Below are positions 42,351 to 50,420 of a stretch of DNA of 64,000 nucleotides, in pieces. The position numbers and the translations under genes are program-made. Every line of letters begins with the position of its first letter. Positions within the stretch are counted from its first letter, which is position 1. The DNA is from Roseateles puraquae (GTDB taxonomy: Bacteria > Pseudomonadota > Gammaproteobacteria > Burkholderiales > Burkholderiaceae_C), in contig NZ_NISI01000007.1 in assembly GCF_002205845.1 (NCBI RefSeq), positions 62,001 to 126,000 of the forward strand, read 5' to 3'. The notes under the pieces are model-generated. The model was given only the letters and a program-made list of their open reading frames with translations. It was not told where the DNA came from and did no database searches.

Positions 42351-43118
42351 ATGCCCAGCACCCTGCGCCGAATCCTGTCTGTTGCCAGCCTCGCCTTGCT
42401 GCTGCCTGCGGCCAGCCCAGGCGCGTGGGCGGGAGAGCTCACCGTGTCGGCGGCCGCCAGCCTCACCAACGCCTTCAAGGCCCTGGCGCCCGCTTTCGAG
42501 GCGCAGCATCCGGGGACGCGGCTGCTGTTCAACTTCGCGGCCTCGGATGCGTTGCTGGCCCAGATCGCCAAGGGCGCGCCGGTGGACGTGTTCGCCTCGG
42601 CCGACCAGGAGACCATGGACAAGGCCCAGGCCCAGCAACTGCTGCTGGCCGGCACCCGGCGCAACTTCGTGACCAACACGCTGGTGCTCATCACACCGGC
42701 CGACAGCACGCTGACCTGGCGCAGCCTGGCCGACCTCGGCCGGCCCGAGGTGAAGCGGGTGGCTCTGGGCAAGCCCGAAGGCGTGCCGGCCGGGCGCTAT
42801 GCCAAGGCCGCACTGGAAGCCGCCAAGGCCTGGGCCGCTGTCGAGCCCAAGGCGGTGTATGCGGCCAACGTTCGCCAGGCGCTTGACTACGTGGCCCGCG
42901 GCGAGGTGGAGGCCGGCTTCGTCTACGCAACCGATGCCGCCGTGCAGAAGGACAAGGTCAAGGTGGCGCTCACGGTGCCGACCGAATCGCCGATCGCCTA
43001 CCCGATCGCCGTGGTGGCCGGCAGTGCGAACCCGGACGCGGCGCGGCGTTTCCTGGACTTCGTCGCCTCATCCGCCGGCCAGGCCGCGCTGGCCCGCCAC
43101 GGCTTCCAGCGGCCCTGA
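42351..43118 (+). CDS. modA: ModA: molybdate-binding periplasmic protein
   Basis: A protein of 255 residues from the ATG at 42351, opening a signal peptide that ends AGAWAGE-like (ASPGAWAGELTV). Molybdate-site segments: VSAAASLTNAFKAL, FNFAASDALLAQIAKGAPVDVFASAD, and RGEVEAGFVYATDA. It delivers molybdate or tungstate to ModBC. First gene of modABC. Confidence 0.95.
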   Translation: MPSTLRRILSVASLALLLPAASPGAWAGELTVSAAASLTNAFKALAPAFEAQHPGTRLLFNFAASDALLAQIAKGAPVDVFASADQETMDKAQAQQLLLAGTRRNFVTNTLVLITPADSTLTWRSLADLGRPEVKRVALGKPEGVPAGRYAKAALEAAKAWAAVEPKAVYAANVRQALDYVARGEVEAGFVYATDAAVQKDKVKVALTVPTESPIAYPIAVVAGSANPDAARRFLDFVASSAGQAALARHGFQRP

Positions 43119-43131
43119 AGGCGAGCCCCCG

Positions 43132-43806
43132 GTGGAGTCTTCGGCCTGGGTGGCGCTGGCCCTGTCACTGAAGGTGGCGGGCTGGGCCACCGCCATCAAT
43201 CTGGTGCTTGGCGTGGCGGCCGGCTATGCCCTGGCGCGCATGCGCTTCATCTGGCGCGACCTGCTCGATGCGCTGCTCACCCTGCCCATGGTGCTGCCGC
43301 CCACGGTGCTCGGTTACTACCTGCTGGTGCTGGTGGGCCGGCGCGGCTGGTTGGGCGGCTGGCTGCATGAGACCTTCGGCATCCAGCTCATCTTCACCTG
43401 GCAGGGCGCGGTCATCGCGGCGAGCCTGGTGGCCTTTCCGCTCGTGATGAAGGCCGCCCGTGCGGCCTTCGAGGGCGTGGACACGCGGCTGGAGCAGGCG
43501 GCCCGGGTGCTGGGCCTCGGCGAAGCGGCGGTCTTCTTCCGCGTGACCTTGCCGATGGCCTGGCACGGCATCCTGGCCGGCGTGCTGCTGGCCTTTGCAC
43601 GGGCGCTTGGGGAGTTCGGCGCCACGCTGATGGTCGCCGGCAGCATTCCGGGCAAGACCCAGACGCTGTCGATTGCCGTGTTCGAGGCGGTGCAGGCCGG
43701 GCAGGATGACCAGGCCAACCTGCTGGTGCTCATCACCTCCGTCACCTGCATCGCGGTGCTGCTGGCCGCTGGCCGGCTGTCGCGGGTACGCGGAGGCGTG
43801 GCGTGA
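43132..43806 (+). CDS. modB: ModB: molybdate ABC transporter permease
   Basis: A protein of 224 residues. The start is the GTG at 43132 behind AAGGCGAG; a much longer frame is spurious because it overlaps modA. Five to six membrane segments are present, with LTLPMVLPPTVLGYYLLVL and the ABC permease loop EQAARVLGLGEAAVFFRVTLPMA followed by ARALGEFGATLMVAG. It overlaps modC by 4 bp (GTGA). Confidence 0.95.
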   Translation: MESSAWVALALSLKVAGWATAINLVLGVAAGYALARMRFIWRDLLDALLTLPMVLPPTVLGYYLLVLVGRRGWLGGWLHETFGIQLIFTWQGAVIAASLVAFPLVMKAARAAFEGVDTRLEQAARVLGLGEAAVFFRVTLPMAWHGILAGVLLAFARALGEFGATLMVAGSIPGKTQTLSIAVFEAVQAGQDDQANLLVLITSVTCIAVLLAAGRLSRVRGGVA

Positions 43807-44471
43807 GCTTCGAGGTCGACATCCGCAAGCGCGTGCGCAGTGACGGGCGCGAGTTTTCGCTGGACGTGCGCTTCAGCACCGACGCTCGCCGCACGGTCAT
43901 CTATGGGCCCTCCGGCGCCGGCAAGACGCTCACGCTGCAGGCCGTGGCCGGCCTGCTCACGCCTGACGGCGGCCACATCCGCTGCGCAGGCGTGCCGTTG
44001 TACGACCAGGCCCGCGGCCTGAACCTGCCGGCACGCCGCCGTGAGCTGGGCTATCTCTTTCAGGACTACGCGCTCTTCCCGCGGCTGAACGTGCGCCAGA
44101 ACATCGCGTTCGGGCTTCAGCGCGGCTGGCTCAACCCGGCGCGCCGCACGGCGCCTGCTGCGGTCGAGCACTGGCTGCAGGCCTTCGAGTTGATCGACGT
44201 GGCAGCCCAGAAGCCCCATCAGCTCTCCGGCGGCCAGCGCCAGCGCACCGCCCTGGCCCGCGCGCTGGTGAACTCGCCCCGCGCGCTGCTGCTGGACGAA
44301 CCGTTTGCGGCGCTGGACCCCGCGCTGCGTGAGCGCATGCGTGACGAGCTCGAGGCGCTGCTCGACCGGCTGGACATCCCACTGTTGATGATCACGCACG
44401 ATCCGGCCGACCTGGACCGCTTCGGTCAGTGCCGGGTCTTGCTACGCGACGGGCGTAGCGTGCAGGCCTGA
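43803..44471 (+). CDS. modC: ModC: molybdate ABC ATPase lacking the C-terminal domain
   Basis: A protein of 222 residues starting at a GTG. Walker A GPSGAGKT, Q-loop FQDYALFP, signature LSGGQRQR and Walker B ALLLDEPFAALDP are all present, so the ATPase core is complete. Typical ModC has about 130 more residues with a Mop/TOBE domain that senses molybdate; here the protein ends at DGRSVQA. Short forms exist in other bacteria, so this may be a natural variant rather than damage. Confidence 0.93.
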   Translation: MSFEVDIRKRVRSDGREFSLDVRFSTDARRTVIYGPSGAGKTLTLQAVAGLLTPDGGHIRCAGVPLYDQARGLNLPARRRELGYLFQDYALFPRLNVRQNIAFGLQRGWLNPARRTAPAAVEHWLQAFELIDVAAQKPHQLSGGQRQRTALARALVNSPRALLLDEPFAALDPALRERMRDELEALLDRLDIPLLMITHDPADLDRFGQCRVLLRDGRSVQA

Positions 44472-44485
44472 GGGCCGGCGGCGGT

Positions 44486-45088
44486 TCAGCGCCCCGACCG
44501 CTGCAGCCGCGACACGAAAGCGGCGCAGGCGACCGAGGCGTCCGCCCGACCCTGCCAGCCCTCGGCCAGTTCACGCAGGGCCGCACGCACCTCGCGGGGC
44601 AGGGTGCCGTCCAGCGGATCGTCGGCCACGGCGGCGAGGTGGCCGGCGTACAGCCGGCGGGCATCCGGGGCGCAGTCCAGCAGCTCCATCACCGCACTGG
44701 CCAGCGTCTGGAACTGGGCGGGCGTCAGCTCCGCCGCCCCTTGCCGCGGCCAGGCGGCCAGGCACAGGTACTCGATCGGGCCCAGGCTGCGCCGGCGCGC
44801 GCCCAGGGCGGCCGTGCCCCAGGCCGCGCGTGAGCCGCTGGGCAGCCGCCCCTGGCTGAGGGCCTGGGCCAGCGTCTGGGCCACGGCGGCGCGAGCCGCA
44901 AACTCGCCGTGCTGGTTGATCTCGGCCAGCACGCGCAGGAAGGCAGGGTAGAGCTGGTCGCCCAGCCCGGTGCAGACGGTCTCCATCAAGCCGACCGCGC
45001 CGTCCTGGCCGGGGCCGAGGTCCACGCAGCCGCACACCAGCGCCTGGGCGGCCTGCGCCCAGCGGGGCTCGGCCAGCAGCTCAGCCAA
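44486..45088 (-). CDS. Unknown protein at the end of the T3SS operon (200 aa)
   Basis: The start is a TTG at 45088 overlapping the preceding stop by 8 bp; no earlier ATG fits the frame. The product is soluble and helical (LYPAFLRVLAEINQHGEFAARAAVAQTLAQAL), contains several Cys, and has no family signature I know. It is the last gene of the minus-strand type III operon and converges with modC across 14 bp. Chaperone or gatekeeper roles are possible for such a gene, but nothing in the sequence shows either. Confidence 0.65.
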   Translation of the reverse strand: MAELLAEPRWAQAAQALVCGCVDLGPGQDGAVGLMETVCTGLGDQLYPAFLRVLAEINQHGEFAARAAVAQTLAQALSQGRLPSGSRAAWGTAALGARRRSLGPIEYLCLAAWPRQGAAELTPAQFQTLASAVMELLDCAPDARRLYAGHLAAVADDPLDGTLPREVRAALRELAEGWQGRADASVACAAFVSRLQRSGR

Positions 45089-45308
45089 CGAGGGCGTTCA
45101 GCACACGCTCGGCGTGCTGCTGCACCGACAGGCCACGCAAATCGCCGCTCACGTCGGCACGCAGCACGGTGCCGCCATTCAGGCCCAGGCCCTCCAGCCA
45201 GGCGGCCGCATGCGCGGGCTGCGCCAGGCCGGGTGCGGACGCGGGGCGCAGCAGCGGCGAGGCCTGCAGGTGCAGCGAGAGCGACGGTGGCAGCGGCGCG
45301 CCGATCAT
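45081..45308 (-). CDS. Small unknown protein after sctT (75 aa)
   Basis: The ATG at 45308 has a CGAGGA site 9 bp ahead. The sequence has an N-terminal Leu/Pro/Ala-rich half and a later GLNGGTVLRADVSGDLRGLSVQQHAERVLNALVG. No signal or membrane segment. It lies 71 bp after sctT and overlaps the next gene. Its size and position fit a T3SS small accessory, but there is no recognisable family. Confidence 0.55.
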   Translation of the reverse strand: MIGAPLPPSLSLHLQASPLLRPASAPGLAQPAHAAAWLEGLGLNGGTVLRADVSGDLRGLSVQQHAERVLNALVG

Positions 45309-45379
45309 GGCGAGTCCTCGGGTGATGACGTTGACGCCAGCTTAGCCAGGCGGCCCGGCGAAGGCGACTGCGGCTGCCC

Positions 45380-46180
45380 CTAATTCGTGGTCCCGCCGCC
45401 GAACAGGGTGTGAAGCAGGTCTTTGACCACAGCGGCCCGCCCCAGCAGTTCTTCGTTCATCAGCGCCACCAGGCTGCCGAGCTGCAGCAGCAGCACCAGA
45501 TGCCCCACCACGGCCTTGATCGACATCGACAGGCTGAAGACATTGAGCTGCTGCGCATAGCGGTTGATCAGCCCGAGCACGCCGTCCACCAGATAGAGCA
45601 GCATCAGCGACGGCGCCGCCACCAGCAGGGCCAGGCGCAGCATGCGGCCGAACTCCGCCTCGAACACCACCGAGGCCGCGGGCCGCAGGCCCCAGTCGGC
45701 GTGCAGGGGCCACAGGGCGTAGCTGTCCAGCAGCAGCGCCGCGAACAGCATGAAGCCGCCCGAGGCCATGAACACCCAGCTGGCCAGGCGCGCCAGGAAG
45801 GCCCCGGTCAGCGAGGTCTGGTGGCCCGACAGCGGGTCCTGCACCTGGGCCTGCGTGGCGCCGACCTTGGTGTCGATGAGCTGGCCCGCCATCTCGAATG
45901 ACCACATCAGCCCCGCGAACAGAAACCCCATGGCGGCGCCCAGCAAGGCCTCGCGGCCATAGAGCATGGTCCACTGCCAGGCGCTCAGGTTCAGCGGCTT
46001 CACGTCCTGCACCAGCAGGCCGAGCAGGGCCAGCGCGATGAACAGCGCATTTCGGATGAGCGCCGGAATGAGGTCCTGCGTGAACAGCGGCACCAGCAGG
46101 AAGGCCACGGCCACCCGCATCGTCGACAGCCCGAGCAGCAGCGCCGCATCGGTCGGGCGACCGACCCAGTCGGCCAGCAT
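45380..46180 (-). CDS. sctT: SctT export apparatus protein
   Basis: A protein of 266 residues from the ATG at 46180, overlapping the sctS stop by one base. FliR/SctT pattern: TMRVAVAFLLVPLF, ALIRNALFIALALLG, REALLGAAMGFLFAGLMWSFEMAGQLIDTKVGA and the C-terminal NVFSLSMSIKAVVGHLVLLLQL. It forms the export gate with SctR and SctS. Confidence 0.95.
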   Translation of the reverse strand: MLADWVGRPTDAALLLGLSTMRVAVAFLLVPLFTQDLIPALIRNALFIALALLGLLVQDVKPLNLSAWQWTMLYGREALLGAAMGFLFAGLMWSFEMAGQLIDTKVGATQAQVQDPLSGHQTSLTGAFLARLASWVFMASGGFMLFAALLLDSYALWPLHADWGLRPAASVVFEAEFGRMLRLALLVAAPSLMLLYLVDGVLGLINRYAQQLNVFSLSMSIKAVVGHLVLLLQLGSLVALMNEELLGRAAVVKDLLHTLFGGGTTN

Positions 46181-46455
46181 CAGCGCTGCAGTTTCACAAG
46201 GCCGGGGAACTCGCTGAACACCTTGTCCCCGAGCCGGTAGAGGCTGCCGCCGAGCAGCGTGGCCGTGATGAAGATCGTCACCACGATCGCGAAGAACTTC
46301 GCCACGTACTGCACTGTCTGCTCCTGCAGCTGGGTGGCCGCCTGGATGAACGCGATCAACAGGCCCACGACGGCCGCCACCAGGATGGGCGGCGCCGACA
46401 GCAGCAGCACGAGCCACAAGGCCTGCTGGGTGAGTTGGATGACTTCGCTGTTCAT
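46180..46455 (-). CDS. sctS: SctS export apparatus protein
   Basis: A protein of 91 residues with the FliQ/SctS pattern: EVIQLTQQALWLVLLLSAPPILVAAVVGLLIAFIQAATQLQEQT then VAKFFAIVVTIFIT. Two membrane helices. It overlaps sctR by 4 bp (ATGA). Confidence 0.97.
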   Translation of the reverse strand: MNSEVIQLTQQALWLVLLLSAPPILVAAVVGLLIAFIQAATQLQEQTVQYVAKFFAIVVTIFITATLLGGSLYRLGDKVFSEFPGLVKLQR

Positions 46456-47111
46456 GTCTGATAGGTCAGCACGAGGCCATGTGTGAGCTTCACCCAGCCG
46501 TCGATCAGCACGAACAGCAGCAGCTTGAACGGCAGCGACACGGTGGTGGGCGAGAGCATCTGCATGCCCATGGCCATGAGGATGTTGGCGATGACGAGGT
46601 CGATGACCAGGAAGGGCAGGAAGATCAGGAAGCCGATCTCGAAGGCCACCGTCAGCTCGCTGACCGTGAAGGCCGGCACGATGACGAGGAAGTCGCGCTC
46701 GGTCAGGGCCTGGGCCTGCGCGGGCTTGAGGCTGCGCTGCGCGGTCTTCAGGAAGAAGGCGCGCTCCAGCGGCCGGCTGTGGCGGATGAGGAACTCGCGC
46801 AGCGGCTCCTTAGCCACGTCAGCCGCAGCCACCATCTGCGAGGTGGAGGCCTTGTCGCTGGTGGGCAGGGTGGCCAGGCGTTCCTGCATCTCCACACCCA
46901 CGGGGTACATCACGTACAGGCTCAGGATCAGGGCCAGCCCGTTCATCACGACGTTGGGCGGGACCTGCTGCAGGCCCATGGCGTTGCGCAGCAGGCTCAG
47001 CACGACCACCAGCTTGGTGAACGACGTGACCATGACCGCGACGAAGGGCGCCAGGGCCAGCAGGACGACGGTGACGAGGGCCGAGGCCGGCGTGAAGGTG
47101 CTCAGGTCCAT
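46452..47111 (-). CDS. sctR: SctR export apparatus protein
   Basis: A protein of 219 residues. FliP/SctR landmarks: FVAVMVTSFTKLVVVLSLLRNAMGLQQVPPNVVMNGLAL, and ELTVAFEIGFLIFLPFLVIDLVIANILMAMGMQMLSP near the C-terminus. It forms the core of the export gate. Starts 3 bp after the SctQ-like gene. Confidence 0.98.
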   Translation of the reverse strand: MDLSTFTPASALVTVVLLALAPFVAVMVTSFTKLVVVLSLLRNAMGLQQVPPNVVMNGLALILSLYVMYPVGVEMQERLATLPTSDKASTSQMVAAADVAKEPLREFLIRHSRPLERAFFLKTAQRSLKPAQAQALTERDFLVIVPAFTVSELTVAFEIGFLIFLPFLVIDLVIANILMAMGMQMLSPTTVSLPFKLLLFVLIDGWVKLTHGLVLTYQT

Positions 47112-47114
47112 CGG

Positions 47115-47801
47115 TCAGCAGGTCTCGATCAACAGGGCCTCGCCGCTGCCCCAGGGCAGCAGGCGGCCACGCGCCAGCACCGCGTCGGGCCAGGCCGTCT
47201 CCACCAGCAGCACCTCGGCCGGCCATGGCGGCAGGCCGCCCTCCCAGCCCATCAGCGCCTCCACTCGCACCGGTGCGGGCCAGCGGGCCACCAGCTGCCA
47301 GGGCAGGTCACCCGGCAGGCCGGGCTCGCTGCGCGCGCGTGGGCGACGGCACGGCGCGTCCAGCAGCACGAGGCCACCGGGCTCGATGGCCGCGCGTTCT
47401 TCGTCGCTGAAGCGCCATTGCGCCAGCAGGCATTCCGCCGGGGCCGGCAGCCACTGCAGGCCGGGCAGCACGGGGGCCTGGGCGAGCTGGCGCAGCGCGG
47501 CCCAGGGGAGGGTCAGCAAGGCTTGCGCCCCGCGGCCTTGCCACAGCGCGCGGGCGCCACTGGCGGGCAGCTCGGGCTGCGAGCTCCATTGCCAGGCCGT
47601 GGCGGGTGCGAGCCCGTGGGCCTCCAGCGCATCGAGCAGCTCGCCGGCCAGGTCCAGCGCCACGGCGGCTTCGGCCGCGCAGGGCGGCATGAGGGCGTCG
47701 CTGCCCAGGGCCTCGCGTGAGGCCGACACGCGCAGCGTGCCGCTGCCGGCGCGGAAATGCCAGCCGGCCGGCTCCGTCTGGGTGTGGGGCAGGGAACTCA
47801 T
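47115..47801 (-). CDS. sctQ: SctQ-like sorting-platform/C-ring protein
   Basis: A protein of 228 residues, shorter than most SctQ. Features consistent with the family are LTLPWAALRQLAQAP, QWRFSDEERAAIEPGGLVLLDAP and a C-terminal segment PVRVEALMGWEGGLPPWPAEVLLVETAWPDAVLARGRLLPW that could be one degenerate SpoA domain. The position directly before sctR is where sctQ sits in most systems. No second SpoA domain is visible here or in the next genes. It overlaps the response regulator gene by 4 bp. Confidence 0.6.
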   Translation of the reverse strand: MSSLPHTQTEPAGWHFRAGSGTLRVSASREALGSDALMPPCAAEAAVALDLAGELLDALEAHGLAPATAWQWSSQPELPASGARALWQGRGAQALLTLPWAALRQLAQAPVLPGLQWLPAPAECLLAQWRFSDEERAAIEPGGLVLLDAPCRRPRARSEPGLPGDLPWQLVARWPAPVRVEALMGWEGGLPPWPAEVLLVETAWPDAVLARGRLLPWGSGEALLIETC

Positions 47802-48439
47802 GCGCGCCGGCTCACCATGATGCGGGTGAGCTCCGTCACCGAGCGTGCCTTCATCTTGCGCATGCCGCGCGAGCGGTAGAGCTCCACGCTCTTCAGCGAC
47901 AGCTTGATCTCGTCCGCGATGTGCTTGTTCATGAGCCCCTTCACCACCAGCGACAGCACCTGCCGCTCGCGCGGGGACAGGGACTGGGCCCGGCGGTCGA
48001 ACTCCTCCCGCGAGCCTTCCACGTCGGTGTCCAGGCCGGGGTCGAGGTCGCTGGGTGCGAAGGCACGGTCCAGCGCGGCGCTGAGCGCGGCGTCGTCCAG
48101 GGGCTTCTCCAGCAACGACACGGCGCCGCGCTTTTGCATCGCGGCCACGGCCAGTGGCACGTCGGCATGGCCGCTCATGTAGATCACGGGCAGGTGGATG
48201 CCGCGCTCGTGCAGCGCGTCATGCAGGTCCAGCCCCGACAGCTCGGGCATGCGCACATCCAGCATCAGGCAGGTCGACTCCGGCCAGGGCGTGCCGACCG
48301 CGACGCGCGCCAGGGACTGCAGCGCATCGCGTGGGTCACCCCAGTCGCGCACCTGGCAGCCGAAGCCTTCCAGCCAGAAGCGCAAGGAGTCGCGGAACTC
48401 GTGGTTGTCGTCCACCACGTAAATCTGGCGAGGCGTCAT
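47798..48439 (-). CDS. FixJ/NarL-type response regulator inside the T3SS operon
   Basis: A protein of 213 residues from the ATG at 48439; a longer frame overlaps the kinase gene. Receiver domain: YVVDDNHEFRDSLRFWLE, phospho-Asp in CLMLDVRMPELSG, VIYMSGHADVPLAVAAMQ and LLEKPLDD (Lys). The LuxR-type helix-turn-helix is LSPRERQVLSLVVKGLMNKHIADEIKLSLKSVELYRSRGMRKM. It is coupled to the kinase gene by ATGA and to the SctQ-like gene by ATGA. It most likely controls this injectisome; possible sites lie in the sctU promoter region. Confidence 0.93.
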   Translation of the reverse strand: MTPRQIYVVDDNHEFRDSLRFWLEGFGCQVRDWGDPRDALQSLARVAVGTPWPESTCLMLDVRMPELSGLDLHDALHERGIHLPVIYMSGHADVPLAVAAMQKRGAVSLLEKPLDDAALSAALDRAFAPSDLDPGLDTDVEGSREEFDRRAQSLSPRERQVLSLVVKGLMNKHIADEIKLSLKSVELYRSRGMRKMKARSVTELTRIMVSRRA

Positions 48440-49497
48440 GTCGTCTTCTCCAAGGTGGGTTGGGGCGCCGCCACCGGCAGGGGCAGCGCGAAGTGAAAGC
48501 AGCAGCCGCCCATGTCGCGCCGCGAGAACCACAGCCGGCCCTGGTGCATCTCGATGAGGGAGCGACAGATCGACAGCCCCAGGCCCATGCCGTTGGGCTT
48601 GGTGGAGCTGAAGGGCAGGAAGAGGCGGGCTTCGGTCTGCGGCGTGATGCCGGGGCCGTTGTCAGCCACGCGCAGCTCGGCGCGCGGGCCGTCAGCCTGC
48701 AGCTCGATCTCGATCACCGGCTCGGCCGGGCGATCCAGGCGCAGCGCATCCAGCGCATTGCGCAGCAGGTTGATCAGCACCTGCTGCAGCATCACGGCGT
48801 CGCCCTGCACCATCACCGGCGCCAGCGGCAGGCGCAGGTGCAGCTGCACCGCCTCGCGCTGCAGGTCCCAGTCCAGCAGGCCCAGGCTCTGGTGCACCAG
48901 CTCGACCAGGTCCAGCGGCTCGGTCTTGGGCTGGCGCGACTGCGTGTACTCGCGCACCCGGCCGATGATCTGGCTGGCGTAGGTCACCTGCTGCACGGCC
49001 TTGTCCAGGGCGGCGAGTTCGTCCGTGCTGTCGGGGTGGCGGCGGGACAGGCGCAGCTTCAGGCCGCGCAGCAGATTGGCGGTGGCGCCGATGGGCTGGT
49101 TCAGTTCATGGGCCAGCACGCTGCCCATCTCGCTCACCGTCAGCGAGCGGGAGGTGAACAGCAGGCCCTCGCGGTCGTCGAGCTGGCGTTGCAGATGGTG
49201 CAGGCGCGCGCGCTCGTCGGTCAGGCGCAGCAGCACATGCCGCGCATCCAGCGCCACCCGCTGCGCCAGGTACTCGCCGCTCACACCGCAGCGCTGGCGC
49301 GCACCCAGTGGGGCCTCCAGCGCGGTGGCCAGCCCGAGCACAGACGCTGCCCAGTCGGCTGAGGCCTGCCCCGGCTCGCCGGGTACCAGCGCCTGCATGG
49401 GCGCGTTGAGCGCGACGAGGGTGTCGCCGTCGAGCACGGCCAGCGCCTCGTCGAGTTCGCCCAGGGCATGCAGCAGATCGGCATCGATGCGATTCAT
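48436..49497 (-). CDS. Soluble sensor histidine kinase inside the T3SS operon
   Basis: A protein of 353 residues from the ATG at 49497. No membrane segment, so the signal is sensed in the cytoplasm or through a partner. Residues 1 to about 110 look PAS-like (EALAVLDGDTLVALNAPMQALV). The transmitter has the H-box VLAHELNQPIGATANLLRGL, N-box LINLLRNALDAL, G1 VADNGPGI and G2 GMGLGLSICRSLIEMHQG, the FixL/TodS type. Its natural partner is the coupled response regulator. It could read the assembly or secretion state of the T3SS, which is conjecture. Confidence 0.92.
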   Translation of the reverse strand: MNRIDADLLHALGELDEALAVLDGDTLVALNAPMQALVPGEPGQASADWAASVLGLATALEAPLGARQRCGVSGEYLAQRVALDARHVLLRLTDERARLHHLQRQLDDREGLLFTSRSLTVSEMGSVLAHELNQPIGATANLLRGLKLRLSRRHPDSTDELAALDKAVQQVTYASQIIGRVREYTQSRQPKTEPLDLVELVHQSLGLLDWDLQREAVQLHLRLPLAPVMVQGDAVMLQQVLINLLRNALDALRLDRPAEPVIEIELQADGPRAELRVADNGPGITPQTEARLFLPFSSTKPNGMGLGLSICRSLIEMHQGRLWFSRRDMGGCCFHFALPLPVAAPQPTLEKTT

Positions 49498-50420
49498 GGG
49501 CCCTCCATCGGCCACAGGGTCTGGTTGCACAGCAGCCAGGTCACAGAAGGTCGGGTGGCGAGCAGCGCGCGCAGGCTGGGCGCCGCCGGCGCCTGCACGA
49601 GCACGGCAGTCCAGTGCGCGATGCCCGGCGCCACGTCGCCCAGGCGCAGCTCGCAGCTGACCTGGCCGGGCGCGACCGGCGTCGGCCCACTCGCACCCAG
49701 CTCGCGCAGCGTGCGGGGTCGCCCCTGCGGCCCGAGGCCGAGCCGCACCGCCCACCAGCGCTCCTGGCTGGCGGGGCGGGCGGCACGCCATTGCGCGGGC
49801 CAGCGCCGCCACTGCCATACGGCGGCATCACGGCTGGGCTGCAGGCTGGCCAGGCCGGCGGGGCTGGCCAGCAGCACCAGCTGGCCGGCGCACCAGGCCT
49901 GCACTGCCGGGCGCAGCGCCGAGGCGCTGGCCGGCGTGGTGGCTGCGCGCCGCAGCCGGGCGAGCAGCGCCTGGGCCCAGGCGGGCATGGGGTCGGCCTG
50001 CGCGGCGGCCTGCACCGCCGCGAAATCGGGCGGGTCGTCGTCGGCGGCCTCCTCGTCAGGACGGCGGCCGGTGTCGTCGAAGAGTTCACGCCAGGCCGGC
50101 GCGTCGGTCGCGCGCCAGCGCAGCTCGGGCCCGTGGGGCAGCGTCAGCGGCTGCAGGAGCACGGGCGTGAGCGGGTGCAACGCGCTGCCCGGGTCAGTGG
50201 CTTGCAGCACTGGTGCCGCGGGCTCGGCGCTGCGGCTGGCCGGCGCGCTGGGAACGAGGGGCAGGGTGGCGGGCAGCGCGGCTTCGGCCGCGGTCTCGGG
50301 CGGTGCTTCGGGTGTGACCTGGGCCTCCTGCACCTGGGTCTGAAGCAGCGCCTGCCAGGCCTCGCGGGTGGCGGCCGACTGCAGCGCGTTCAGCGCGGCG
50401 ATGCTGCCGATGCCGCTCAT
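49494..50420 (-). CDS. Unknown T3SS-cluster protein (308 aa)
   Basis: Both ends are coupled: ATGA overlap with sctP in front and with the histidine kinase behind. The first 90 residues are Ala/Pro/Glu-rich and probably disordered. The rest has many Trp (AVWQWRRWPAQWRAA, ERWWAVRLGLGPQG) and ends LLCNQTLWPMEGP. It does not look like SctQ, a chaperone or an enzyme I know. The disordered start followed by a folded domain could fit a secreted protein or a needle-length/cytosolic accessory. Confidence 0.65.
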   Translation of the reverse strand: MSGIGSIAALNALQSAATREAWQALLQTQVQEAQVTPEAPPETAAEAALPATLPLVPSAPASRSAEPAAPVLQATDPGSALHPLTPVLLQPLTLPHGPELRWRATDAPAWRELFDDTGRRPDEEAADDDPPDFAAVQAAAQADPMPAWAQALLARLRRAATTPASASALRPAVQAWCAGQLVLLASPAGLASLQPSRDAAVWQWRRWPAQWRAARPASQERWWAVRLGLGPQGRPRTLRELGASGPTPVAPGQVSCELRLGDVAPGIAHWTAVLVQAPAAPSLRALLATRPSVTWLLCNQTLWPMEGP

